Source: Parafannyhessea umbonata
Lineage (GTDB): Bacteria; Actinomycetota; Coriobacteriia; Coriobacteriales; Atopobiaceae
Direction of reading: 5' to 3'
DNA length: 64,000 bases
Assembly: GCF_900111255.1 (NCBI RefSeq)
Contig: NZ_FOGP01000001.1
Location: 564,016 to 628,015 of the forward strand
Of this stretch, positions 32,773 through 41,362 are shown one piece after another. Position 1 is the first letter of the stretch, and each line of letters opens with the position of its first letter. The notes under the pieces are model-generated. The model saw only the letters and a program-made list of their open reading frames with translations. It was not told the DNA's origin and ran no database searches. A program made the translations under genes and the position numbers.

Positions 32773-33861
32773 ATGAAACTTCTGCGCGCAATGAGAGAGC
32801 CACTGAAGTACGTCCAGGGCAAGGGCGCCCTCCTCAAGTTCGAGGAGGAAATGGGCTACATGGGCAAGCGCTGGCTCTTCGTCTGCTCCAACAGCGGCTA
32901 CAAGGCCTGCCACGACAAGATCGAGCAGAGCTTCGGCGACTCGGACAGCTACCGCCGCTACGAGATCTTCGGCGGAATCTCGAGCAAGGGCGAGATCGCC
33001 AAGATGCAGGAGATCGTGGAGAAGGACGCAATCGACGCGGTCGTGGCGGTGGGTGGCGGCTCTGCCGTCGACACCGCGAAGGCCACCGCGTTCTACGCCG
33101 GCAAGCACGTCGTGGTAATCCCGACCGTCGCCGCGACCGACGCGCCGTGCACGGGCCTCTCCGTCATCTACAACGACGACGGCAGCTTTGACAAGTACCT
33201 CTTCTATCCCACCAACCCCGACGCCGTCATGGTCGACAGCCAGGTCATCGCCGAGGCCCCCGTGAGCTTCCTCGTCGCCGGCATGGGCGACGCCCTGGGC
33301 ACCTACTTCGAGGGTCGCGCCTCCATCAGGACCGAGTCTCCCAGCCTCGAGGGCACCGGCATCACGCGCGCTGGCATGGCGCTGGCCAAGCTCTGCTACG
33401 AGACGCTGCGCAACTACGGCTCTCAGGCCATCGCCGCGTGCGAGAACAACGTGGTCACGCCGGCACTCGACGCCATCATCGAGGCCAACGTGTACCTTTC
33501 CGGGGTCGGTGCGGACAACGTCAACTGCGCCGCGGCCCACTCCTTCTACAACGGCCTCACCTCGCTCGGCGGACACAGCGCGCCCCACGGCAGCTGCGTC
33601 GCCTTCGGCACCCTCGTCCAGCTTGTGCTCGAGGGTGCGACCAAGGAGGAGTTCGAGGACGTTCAGGGCTTCTGCCGCGAGGTCGGCCTGCCCACGACGC
33701 TCGCCGAGCTCGGGATCACGACCGACGAGCAGATCCACACCATCGCGAAGAACGCCTGCGTGCCCGGCGAGACGATTCACAACCTCGCCGGCGACGTCAC
33801 ACCCGACGAGCTCTACGCCGCCATCGTTCAGGCCGATGCGCTGGGCAAGGCGAACTCCTAG
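32773..33861 (+). CDS. gldA: glycerol dehydrogenase
   Basis: A 362-residue iron/zinc-containing alcohol dehydrogenase that oxidises glycerol to dihydroxyacetone with NAD. Seen: VAVGGGSAVDTAKATAF (NAD glycine motif), AATDAPCTGLSVIY, and zinc ligands in GMGDALGTYFEGR (Asp), CAAAHSFYNGL (His) and GGHSAPHGSC (His). The ATG at 32773 follows GAGAGG. Dihydroxyacetone kinase would be the usual partner but is not adjacent. The FakA gene downstream shares a Dak2-type domain but is a fatty-acid kinase. Confidence 0.93.
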   Translation: MKLLRAMREPLKYVQGKGALLKFEEEMGYMGKRWLFVCSNSGYKACHDKIEQSFGDSDSYRRYEIFGGISSKGEIAKMQEIVEKDAIDAVVAVGGGSAVDTAKATAFYAGKHVVVIPTVAATDAPCTGLSVIYNDDGSFDKYLFYPTNPDAVMVDSQVIAEAPVSFLVAGMGDALGTYFEGRASIRTESPSLEGTGITRAGMALAKLCYETLRNYGSQAIAACENNVVTPALDAIIEANVYLSGVGADNVNCAAAHSFYNGLTSLGGHSAPHGSCVAFGTLVQLVLEGATKEEFEDVQGFCREVGLPTTLAELGITTDEQIHTIAKNACVPGETIHNLAGDVTPDELYAAIVQADALGKANS

Positions 33862-33935
33862 GGGGTCTCGTCCTTGGCTAGAATTATTCGCGTCGAGACC
33901 GTTTGTGCCTGCGGCGCCCCAAGTCTGGAGTGACG

Positions 33936-35162
33936 ATGACCTCATCGGGACGTGAAGATCGCAATTCAGGGGAGCCCGCCCGCGCATGCGCGGGCGGGCT
34001 CCCTCTGTCTCGCCGCGCCCTCCTGCGCGCCATCGGTGGCTTGGGAGCGCTCGGTGCCGCAGCCCTGAGCTCAGGGTGCTCGGGCGCGCACGTCGCCGAC
34101 GAGGCCGAACCGGTCGCCACTGTGGTCGAGGGCTCGGCCAACCCTGTAGAGCTTGCGCGATCCATGCAGGTGGACATGGTCGGCGATGTCGGCAGGCTTA
34201 AGACCTTCGACATGCACTGCGACACGGTCGACGTTCTGTCGATGTCAAGCTGGGAGCCCTACCTCTCGACGCCCGCCCTCTCGCGCCAGGGTGACCTCAT
34301 GAGCAACAACGGCGACGTTTCCCTCGATCGCATGGGGCAGATCGCGCACGTGCAGGGCTATGCCATATGGCTGCCCGACGCGGTCGACGACCCGCTGGGC
34401 TTCTACCGTCAGGCGCGCGACTGGTTCAAGTCGCAGATGCAGACCTATTCCGACTCCGTTGTCCAGGTGAAGGATGCGCAGGACATACCGGACGTCCTCG
34501 CCCAGGACAAGAGCTGCGCCTTCTTGACCGTCGAGAGCGCCGCGGCCGTGAAGGACGACCTCAACGTGGTCGACGAGATGGCCGATGACGGCGTGAAGTG
34601 CGTGGGTCTCACCTGGAACGGTCAGAACGCGCTCGCCGGCGGCGCCAAGTCCGATGTCGGCATCTCTGACCTGGGTCGCAGGGCGATCGAGCGCTTCGAG
34701 GACCGCAAGGTCGCGCTCGACGGCGCCCACCTTTGCGACCGCTCGTTCTGGGAGCTCATGAAACTGCGCCGCAGGCCCGTCATGGTGAGCCACGCGCTCT
34801 CGCGCAGCGTCTGCGACGTGCCCCGCAACATGACCGACGACATGTTCAGGGCCGTCGTCGACGACGGTGGCATCGTCGGCGTCAGCTGCTGCACCGAGTT
34901 CATCACCAAGCGCACCACCGGGACCGACGTCACCTTCGACGAGCTTATGGCCCACTACGAGCGCTTCCTCGACCTTGGCGGCGAGAAGTGCCTCTGCCTT
35001 GGTGGAGACTTTGACGGAGCGCGGCTTCCCTCGTGGCTCTCGAGCGTCGACGCGCTCCCTTCCTTCTACAATCAGGTGGCCGCGCGTTTCGGCGCGGAGC
35101 TCGCTGATGATATCTTCTTCCAGAATGCCTACGCGTTCATGGTGAGAAACGAGCTTGTTTAG
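33936..35162 (+). CDS. membrane dipeptidase (peptidase M19), Tat lipoprotein
   Basis: A zinc dipeptidase of the renal dipeptidase family. Metal ligands: DMHCDT (the HxD) near residue 92, a Glu in FLTVESAAAV, a His in MVSHALSRSV and the Asp in GGDFDGA. The N-terminus carries a twin-arginine signal (SRRALLRAIGG) ending in the lipobox SSGC, so the mature enzyme should be folded in the cytoplasm, exported by Tat and anchored outside by lipid. The start is ATG 33936 (GGAG before it). A 34-nt perfect palindrome is located between the start codon and the twin arginines. It follows gldA by 74 bp. Confidence 0.9.
   Translation: MTSSGREDRNSGEPARACAGGLPLSRRALLRAIGGLGALGAAALSSGCSGAHVADEAEPVATVVEGSANPVELARSMQVDMVGDVGRLKTFDMHCDTVDVLSMSSWEPYLSTPALSRQGDLMSNNGDVSLDRMGQIAHVQGYAIWLPDAVDDPLGFYRQARDWFKSQMQTYSDSVVQVKDAQDIPDVLAQDKSCAFLTVESAAAVKDDLNVVDEMADDGVKCVGLTWNGQNALAGGAKSDVGISDLGRRAIERFEDRKVALDGAHLCDRSFWELMKLRRRPVMVSHALSRSVCDVPRNMTDDMFRAVVDDGGIVGVSCCTEFITKRTTGTDVTFDELMAHYERFLDLGGEKCLCLGGDFDGARLPSWLSSVDALPSFYNQVAARFGAELADDIFFQNAYAFMVRNELV
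33970..34003 (+). repeat. 34-nt perfect palindrome inside the dipeptidase 5' coding region
   Basis: GGGAGCCCGCCCGCGCA followed directly by its exact complement TGCGCGGGCGGGCTCCC, a 17-bp stem with no spacer. It encodes GEPARACAGGLP just before the twin-arginine motif. It could be the gldA terminator, with a coding extension read through it, or an attenuator. Confidence 0.85.
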
Positions 35163-35190
35163 AACTGCCGGTTAGAAACGAGTTGGTTTG

Positions 35191-37524
35191 GTGCGCTTTG
35201 CCTCTGTGGTCTTGGACATCCCTACGCGAGCCCTGGACGCCGCCTTCGACTACGCCGTTCCCGACGAGGTTCGCGCACGGGCCGAGGGCGACGGTGTGGG
35301 CTGCTCCGGAGGGCTCATTGGCTGCACCGTGCTCGTGCCTTTCTCGCACAGGCAAGTCGTCGGCTACGTCGTGGCCACCTTTGACGAGGCGCCTGCGGGA
35401 ATCGACCCCGCCCGCATCCTTCCCATCGCCCGCATCTTGGCCTCCAGCGCCTTTGACGAGCCGTCGGCGCGAGTTGCTCGCTGGATCGCGCGCGAGTACA
35501 GCTGCCCCCTGTGCGAGGCCATCAGGCCTTTTCTGGCGCCCGGGCAGACCGTTAAGGTCCGTCGCGCCGACGACTCGAGCCCCTGGGAGCTCGTGTGCGA
35601 GAAGAGCGGTCCCGTCGACGAGCGCTGGGTCTCTCTGACCGAGTCCGCCGCGGACTTCGAACCGCGCGCCAACGCCAGCAAGCAGCGCGCGGTGCTCGGG
35701 GCGCTTTCGCAAGGCACCGTGCGCATGGCCGAGCTTTCCGCTATGCTGCCGGGCTGCTCGGCAACGGTCGCGGCGCTCCAGAAGCGCGGCGTCGTCTCGG
35801 TAGAGCGCCGCAGGCACGTGCGAGGGGGAGAGGGGACCACGCTTTCGAGTGCGACCGCCAGCCGTCCCGAGCACCTTACGAAGGGGCAGGTCGGCGCACT
35901 CGAGGCCGTCGCCGCCGCCTGCGCGGCGGCCCGCGGCGACGTCGTGGTCGTCGACGGCGTCACCGGATCGGGCAAGACCGAGGTCTACCTCGAGGCTATC
36001 GAGCGCGTCCGCAAGTCTGGCAAGAGCGCTCTCGTGCTAGTGCCCGAAATCTCGCTCACCGCGCAGACCGTGGGTCGCTTCAGGTCGCGTTTCGGAGACG
36101 ACGTGGCCATCCTCCACTCGCGCCTTTCGGCCGGCGAACGCTTCGACCAGTGGGACCTCGCCCGCAGGGGAGAGGCGCATGTCGTCGTGGGCGCTCGTTC
36201 GGCCCTGTTCGCGCCACTGCGCGACTTGGGGCTCGTGATCATTGACGAGGAGCACGAGGCCAGCTACAAGCAGGACTCCGCGCCGCGCTACCATGCGCGC
36301 GAGGTGGCGGCCCGAATCGCGCGCGAGCGCGGCTGCGCCCTGGTTCTGGGCTCCGCCACCCCCTCGCTCGAGAGTCTCGAACGCTGCCGTGCGAAGTCAT
36401 GGGGCGGCGTGAGCTGGACGCGCGCGTGCATGCCCGAGCGACCGGGCTCGGCCAGGCTTCCCAAGGTGCGCGTGGTCGACATGACCGAGCAGTTTGCGCT
36501 CGGCCGCAAGCACATGTTCTCGAAGCCGCTCGCCGACGCGCTGCAGGGCGTTGCCGAGCGGCGCGAGAAGGCTGTCCTGCTCCTTAACCGAAGGGGCTTC
36601 GCGAACTTCCTGATGTGCCGCGAGTGCGGCGCGGTCCCCGAGTGCCCGCACTGCTCGACCTCGCTCACCTACCACGAGCGGACCCACACGCTGGTGTGCC
36701 ACAGCTGCGACCGCTCCTGGGCCATCGGCACGCCCGGCGCGCCGATGCGCTGTCCCGTGTGCGGCAGTCCCTACCTGGGCGCCTACGGCATCGGGACGCA
36801 GCAGGTCGAGACCACGCTCGCGGACGAGCTTGCGGGAAAGGGCGTCACCATCGTCCGCATGGATGCCGACACGACGCGCGGCAAGGGCGAGCACCAGAGG
36901 CGCCTGGAGGAGTTCGACGCGGCCGAGTGCGCCGTGCTCGTCGGCACCCAGATGATCGCCAAGGGGCTCGACTTTCCCCAGGTCACGCTCGTCGGGGTCA
37001 TCAACGCTGACACCACGCTCAAGATGCCCGACTTCAGGGCGGCCGAGCGCACCTACGATCTCCTCGAGCAGGTTGCCGGTCGCGCGGGCCGCGGCGAGCG
37101 CCCTGGCGAGGTCATCATCCAGACCTACTGGGCGAGCCATCCCGCCATCCAGGCCGTCGCCGCCCACGACCGTGACCTCTTCATGAGCTCCGAGCTCGAG
37201 GAGCGCCGCGATGGCAACTACCCGCCTTACTCGCGTCTGGCCAACGTGCTGTGCTGGGGTCGCAACGAGTCCGAGGTCCGCCGCGTTCTGGACGGCGTCG
37301 CCTCCACGCTGCGCGCGCGCATCGAGGGGCGACGCGGCTGGGAGGTGCTGGGCCCGGCCGACTGCCTCAAGTCGCGCGTGAAGGACCGGTTCCGCAGGCA
37401 CATCCTGGTGAAGGCGCCCGTGGGGGAGGAGCTTGGCGCCCTTCTCGACGCCTGCGTCCGCGAGCAGGACAAACCGCGCGGCGTGAACGTCGCCGTCGAC
37501 GTGGACGCCTACGACATGATGTAG
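35191..37524 (+). CDS. priA: primosomal replication helicase PriA
   Basis: Restarts stalled replication forks by loading the primosome; 3'-5' superfamily 2 helicase. Domain order: 3' DNA-binding domain (LDIPTRALDAAFDYAVP), Walker A GVTGSGKTEVYLEA at about 255, DEEH box (IIDEEHEASYKQD), the zinc-binding insert with CRECGAVPECPHC, CHSC and CPVCG cysteines near 475-535, then helicase motifs IV-VI (GTQMIAKGLDFP, QVAGRAGR). All motifs intact; 777 residues. Start is GTG 35191 (or the TTG just before). It heads the run priA-def-fmt-rsmB, a conserved bacterial cluster. Confidence 0.97.
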   Translation: MRFASVVLDIPTRALDAAFDYAVPDEVRARAEGDGVGCSGGLIGCTVLVPFSHRQVVGYVVATFDEAPAGIDPARILPIARILASSAFDEPSARVARWIAREYSCPLCEAIRPFLAPGQTVKVRRADDSSPWELVCEKSGPVDERWVSLTESAADFEPRANASKQRAVLGALSQGTVRMAELSAMLPGCSATVAALQKRGVVSVERRRHVRGGEGTTLSSATASRPEHLTKGQVGALEAVAAACAAARGDVVVVDGVTGSGKTEVYLEAIERVRKSGKSALVLVPEISLTAQTVGRFRSRFGDDVAILHSRLSAGERFDQWDLARRGEAHVVVGARSALFAPLRDLGLVIIDEEHEASYKQDSAPRYHAREVAARIARERGCALVLGSATPSLESLERCRAKSWGGVSWTRACMPERPGSARLPKVRVVDMTEQFALGRKHMFSKPLADALQGVAERREKAVLLLNRRGFANFLMCRECGAVPECPHCSTSLTYHERTHTLVCHSCDRSWAIGTPGAPMRCPVCGSPYLGAYGIGTQQVETTLADELAGKGVTIVRMDADTTRGKGEHQRRLEEFDAAECAVLVGTQMIAKGLDFPQVTLVGVINADTTLKMPDFRAAERTYDLLEQVAGRAGRGERPGEVIIQTYWASHPAIQAVAAHDRDLFMSSELEERRDGNYPPYSRLANVLCWGRNESEVRRVLDGVASTLRARIEGRRGWEVLGPADCLKSRVKDRFRRHILVKAPVGEELGALLDACVREQDKPRGVNVAVDVDAYDMM

Positions 37525-37668
37525 TCGGCGCGCCCGCCGCGCCTTGCGAGGGGCACTCGCCCCCGGCTCGGGCTGATGCGGGTTTCTCGTGTTTGCGCGC
37601 CCACGTGCCTGCGGGGGCCGCGTGAGGGTAAGCTTGAGGTGCTGGCAATCTATTGCAAGGAGAGTTAC

Positions 37669-38214
37669 ATGAGTGCAGAGAAGGACATCGTCTGCGCACC
37701 CGACGACAGGCTCAAGACCGAGTGCGCGCCCATCCAAAAGATCGACGACGGCGTGAAGGCGCTCGCGAAGCGCATGCTCGAGGACATGTACGAGTCCGAC
37801 GGCTGCGGCCTCGCCGCACCGCAGGTGGGCGAGCTCGTCCAGTTGGTCGTCATCGACGTCGACTACAGCGGCGCTCACGACCGCAACCCCTACGTCCTCA
37901 TCAACCCGAAGATCGTCAAGGCCGACGGCCCCGAGCGCCCCTTCAGCGAGGGCTGCCTCTCGTACCCCGGCATCAGCGTCGAGGTCAGCCGTCCCAGCCA
38001 CGTCGTGGTCCAGGCGCTCGACCTCGAAGGCGACCTCATGCAGTACGAGGCCCAGGACAATCTTCTGGCCGTCTGCCTCCAGCACGAGATCGACCATCTG
38101 CACGGCATCACGATGGTCGACCACCTGACTCCCGGCCAGCGCGTCGCCGCCATGCGCGACTACCAGCAGGCCGTCGCCGCCGGAGCCAGGCCTGGCGAGA
38201 CTTCCGTCGACTAG
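37669..38214 (+). CDS. def: peptide deformylase
   Basis: Removes the formyl group from nascent proteins. All three metal motifs are present: GCGLAAPQVG, EGCLSYPG (Cys ligand) and HEIDHLHG (two His ligands and catalytic Glu). 181 residues; the ATG has AAGGAG before it. A gap of about 145 bp separates it from priA, so it may have its own promoter. The adjacent fmt gene encodes the opposite step, formylation of initiator tRNA, 9 bp downstream. Confidence 0.97.
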   Translation: MSAEKDIVCAPDDRLKTECAPIQKIDDGVKALAKRMLEDMYESDGCGLAAPQVGELVQLVVIDVDYSGAHDRNPYVLINPKIVKADGPERPFSEGCLSYPGISVEVSRPSHVVVQALDLEGDLMQYEAQDNLLAVCLQHEIDHLHGITMVDHLTPGQRVAAMRDYQQAVAAGARPGETSVD

Positions 38215-38223
38215 GGAGGCCAC

Positions 38224-39138
38224 ATGCGCGTCGTCTTCATGGGAACGCCCGACTTTGCCGTTCCGTCCCTCAGGCTGCTTGTCGAGCGTCACGACGTGAC
38301 GCTCGCTCTCACGCGCCCCGACGCGGTGCGCGGCCGTGGCAAGCGCCTCGAGCCTTCCGCCGTCAAGGCGGCCGCCCTCGAGCTGGGGGTTCCAGTCATC
38401 GAGACCAACAAGATAACCCCTGAGGTGCTCGACCGCATCAGGGCCGAGACGCCCGACGTCATCTGCGTGGCCGCGTATGGCTGTATCCTTCCCGACGAAG
38501 TTCTCGACGTCGCGCGCCTGGGATGCGTCAACGTGCACGGCTCGCCCCTGCCGCGCTGGCGCGGCGCCGCCCCCATCCAGCGTGGCGTCCTCGAGGGGGA
38601 CGACGAGGTGGGCGTCTCGATCATGCGCGTGGTCCACGACCTCGATGCCGGGGCCTACTGCCGCCAGGCCACCATCGCCGTGGGACAGAAGACCTGCACG
38701 CAGTTGATGTCCGAGGTCGCGCAGCTGGGTGCCGACGAGCTACTTGCCGCGCTCGGCCAGATGGAGACGGGAGAGGCCCGCTGGGTCGAGCAGGACGAGT
38801 CCCAGGTCACGTACGCCAAGAAGATCAGCAAGGCCGAGATGCGCCTTGATCCCGCCGACGACGTCGCCAAGAACGCCCGTCGCATCCAGGCCTCGACCGA
38901 CGCCGCGCCGGCCCGCCTCAAGGTGGGCGAGAGGGGCGTGCGCGTCCTTCTCGCAACCGTCTCCTCCGAGCCGCTTGGCGCCGGCCGGGCGCTTGTCCGC
39001 AAGGGCCGCGTGTTCCTGGGCTGCGCCGACGGCTCGCTCGAGCTGCTGCGCGTCAAGCCTGACGGCAAGAAGGAGATGGACGCCTCCGCCTGGGCCCAGG
39101 GCCTGCATGCGGACGGCCTTACATGGGGGCGTCTGTAG
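38224..39138 (+). CDS. fmt: methionyl-tRNA formyltransferase
   Basis: Formylates Met-tRNAi using 10-formyl-THF. The N-terminal catalytic domain has MGTPDFAVPSLRLL, the catalytic Asn and His in VNVHGSPLPRWRGAAPIQ (Ser-Leu-Leu of the usual HASLLP is Gly-Ser-Pro here, but Asn/His are kept), and the Asp in VVHDLDAGAY. The C-terminal OB domain follows from about 205. Length 304, normal. It overlaps rsmB and follows def, so the formyl cycle is one operon. Confidence 0.96.
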   Translation: MRVVFMGTPDFAVPSLRLLVERHDVTLALTRPDAVRGRGKRLEPSAVKAAALELGVPVIETNKITPEVLDRIRAETPDVICVAAYGCILPDEVLDVARLGCVNVHGSPLPRWRGAAPIQRGVLEGDDEVGVSIMRVVHDLDAGAYCRQATIAVGQKTCTQLMSEVAQLGADELLAALGQMETGEARWVEQDESQVTYAKKISKAEMRLDPADDVAKNARRIQASTDAAPARLKVGERGVRVLLATVSSEPLGAGRALVRKGRVFLGCADGSLELLRVKPDGKKEMDASAWAQGLHADGLTWGRL

Positions 39139-40700
39139 TGGGAGCGTTGTCTTCCGCGCGTGCCGCGGCTCTCGATGTCGTCTGCGAGGTTCGCCGCCGC
39201 AGGGGGCGCGTCCGTGACATCCTTCGCTGCTCCGGCGAGGTCGAGGCCCTCGACCCGCGTGACCGTGCCCTGACGACGCGCCTCGCCGTCGGTGCCGTTC
39301 GCGCCTCCGGAACCCTCGACGGGATCGTTCGGTCCCATGTGACGCGCGGGCATCTGGAGCCGCGCCTTGCCGACGCGCTTCGCGTCTCGACGTTCGAGAT
39401 CCTGTTTCTCGACACGCCCGCACAGGTGTCCGTCAGCCAGGGCGTAAGCCTCGCGGCATCCGTCGCACCCCGCGCCCGCGGCCTCGCGAACGCAATCCTG
39501 CGCCGCGTTGCGGCCGAGGACCTTCCACGGATCGGCGAGGCACGAGAACGTCTTCAGGCACTCGTTTCGCTCGAGAATGACCAACATATCGAAGGCGTCG
39601 AACCTACGGGCAAATATGGGCTCTCAGATGGTCGCTTTTCGTCGGCCGGTGCCTCCGAGCCCTCGTCTGCTCTTGTGGCTGACATCTCTCTCGCGGGCTG
39701 CCTTCCGCAGTGGCTCGCGGAGGAGGTTGTCGCTTCCTTAGGACCCGCACTCGGTGCCTCGCTTGCCCTGCGGGCACTTGAGCCGCCTGCCGCGACCGTT
39801 GCCGTCAACCCCTCGCTCGGCGAGGGGCTGTCGCTCGAGGCCCTGTCCGCAGCCGCTCTTGACGAGTCTCCGCTCCCGTGGCCCGGTGCATATCGGCTTG
39901 GTCGGCAGGCCGGGCTTGCGCGCTCGGGTCTCGTGCGCGCGGCAAAGGTGCTGCCCTGTGATCTTGCCGCCCAGGTGGTCGCCTGGACGGCGGCGTCTTG
40001 CGCGTGCGGCACGGCCGACCGGCCTGCCCGACTGCTCGAGGTCGGGCAGGGGAGGGCGACCAAGACCATTCTCATGGCCGGTGCCGCGCAAAGCTGGGCG
40101 CGCACGTTAGATATCTGCTCCGTCGAGTTGGAGGAGTCCAAGGTCAGGCTTGCTTGCGAGCGCCTTCGCGCTGCGGCCGTGGCCGATCGCTGCAAGTCGT
40201 TCGCCCTCGACGCCACGTCCCTTTCCGACGACGACATGCCCATGCCTCTGCAAGAGCCGTTCGACGTCGTCTTCGTCGACGCACCGTGCTCCGGTTCGGG
40301 CACGCTCAGGCGGCACCCCGAGATCGCCTGGTCACTGTCTCGGGATGCCGTGCGTCATGCAGGGAGCCTTCCCGCCCTGCAGCTTGAGATCCTCGCGGCG
40401 GCGGCCTCTCGCGTCGCTCCGGGCGGCGAGCTGCTCTACTCTACCTGTTCCATCCTTGTCAGCGAGGACGTCGAGGTCGTCCAAGCATTCCTCAATAGCG
40501 AGAAGGGTTCCGATTTCAGACTTGCGAGCGTTACGGACGCACCCATCGCCTCTGGACTCAGGCCAGAAGAGGCTGATCTTCTCGGGCACATGGTCTCTGC
40601 CGACGGAATGTTTCGCTCCTCGAGAGGCACGCTCTTCGGCATCGACTGCGACGGACACTTCCTTGCCCGTCTGGTTCGTACCGGAGGCACGGAACCTTGA
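39138..40700 (+). CDS. rsmB: 16S rRNA m5C967 methyltransferase
   Basis: A NusB-like RNA-binding domain (residues 1-140: ARAAALDVVCEVRRR, TRLAVGAVRASGTLD) joined to an RsmB/Nop2 methyltransferase. SAM-site block LLEVGQGRATKTILMAGAAQ, the Asp loop VFVDAPCSGSGTLRRHPEI with one catalytic Cys, and the second Cys in YSTCSIL are all visible. A Ser/Gly-rich loop (residues 155-180) replaces the usual shorter connector. I prefer GTG 39138 overlapping the fmt stop; ATG 39123 would also work. The last gene before a strong terminator. Confidence 0.92.
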   Translation: MGALSSARAAALDVVCEVRRRRGRVRDILRCSGEVEALDPRDRALTTRLAVGAVRASGTLDGIVRSHVTRGHLEPRLADALRVSTFEILFLDTPAQVSVSQGVSLAASVAPRARGLANAILRRVAAEDLPRIGEARERLQALVSLENDQHIEGVEPTGKYGLSDGRFSSAGASEPSSALVADISLAGCLPQWLAEEVVASLGPALGASLALRALEPPAATVAVNPSLGEGLSLEALSAAALDESPLPWPGAYRLGRQAGLARSGLVRAAKVLPCDLAAQVVAWTAASCACGTADRPARLLEVGQGRATKTILMAGAAQSWARTLDICSVELEESKVRLACERLRAAAVADRCKSFALDATSLSDDDMPMPLQEPFDVVFVDAPCSGSGTLRRHPEIAWSLSRDAVRHAGSLPALQLEILAAAASRVAPGGELLYSTCSILVSEDVEVVQAFLNSEKGSDFRLASVTDAPIASGLRPEEADLLGHMVSADGMFRSSRGTLFGIDCDGHFLARLVRTGGTEP

Positions 40701-40738
40701 TAATGTGCGTCCTCGCCTATACGAGTTCCTGGATTCCG

Positions 40739-40769
40739 GTCCCCGGCTCTGCCAGGGACCATTTTTTTG
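40739..40769 (+). terminator. rho-independent terminator after rsmB
   Basis: GGTCCC, loop CGGCTCTGCCA, GGGACC, then ATTTTTTT. Ends the priA/def-fmt-rsmB transcript 40 bp after the rsmB stop. Confidence 0.92.
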
Positions 40770-40915
40770 ATTGACGCCTCTGGTTCAGCCTTTGTTCATT
40801 TTATAGGTATCTAGCAGGTATTTCATAACCATAAAGTAACGCTTTATGCTGCTAGTCTTACCCTATAGTAAGCCTTGAGTTTAGCCTTACAGGAGCTTGA
40901 GATAGATATAAAATA
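40770..40915. other. AT-rich intergenic segment
   Basis: About 145 bp markedly AT-richer than the surroundings between two terminators. It has ATAAAG-TAACG-CTTTAT (40839-40855), a small hairpin, and short direct repeats of GCCTT. No ORF or RNA gene can be identified. Confidence 0.4.
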
Positions 40916-40935
40916 ACGGGCCCTTTCGGGCCCGT
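40916..40935 (-). terminator. terminator of the FmdB gene
   Basis: ACGGGCCC-TTTC-GGGCCCGT, a perfect 8-bp stem; on the minus strand it is followed by TATTTTAT. Located 60 bp after the fmdB stop. Confidence 0.8.
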
Positions 40936-40994
40936 CTGCCTGTCTAATTATTCCTGAAGGCGGCCTTTCGGCCCCACGGCACCTCTTCCGGAGC

Positions 40995-41180
40995 CTATTT
41001 CTTGCCCTTCTGGTCGGTGTTGTAGAAGCCCGAGCCCGAGAAGACGATGCCAGACGCGGAGAAGACGCGGCACGCCTGGGCACCGCACTTGGGGCAGTCA
41101 ACCTCGGGGTGCGCGTTCATGGGGTGCTCGACCTCAAACGTGTTGTCGCACTCGGGGCACTTGTAGTCATAACGAGCCAT
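40995..41180 (-). CDS. FmdB family zinc-ribbon protein
   Basis: A 61-residue small protein beginning MARYDYKCPECDNTFEVEH with the zinc ribbon Cys8, Cys11, Cys29, Cys32 (CPKCG), then a Gly/Ser-rich VFSGSGFYNTDQ tail. This is the FmdB/Rib_F family, often annotated as a putative regulatory protein; actual function is unknown. ATG after GGAGGTTCC. It diverges from the HAD-TPK gene with about 180 bp between. Confidence 0.9.
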   Translation of the reverse strand: MARYDYKCPECDNTFEVEHPMNAHPEVDCPKCGAQACRVFSASGIVFSGSGFYNTDQKGKK

Positions 41181-41362
41181 TGTTGGAACCTCCGGACGAA
41201 ACTAACCTTTCGGCTGTGCGGGGCGTCCTCGCCCCTGGCCGTCTTCGTTCTTACCCTTCGACGTACGAATCTACCACGAGCTTTCGGGAATGCCCCTGTT
41301 ATCATGGAATCTGCTCTTTGGCACTGTGCCCGCGGCGACGGCTGCGGCTCTTGGGAGGAAGC

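Noticed and set aside
40839..40900. small RNA gene in the AT-rich gap after rsmB
   Set aside because: A 6-bp hairpin and repeats of GCCTT are not enough to support any RNA family.
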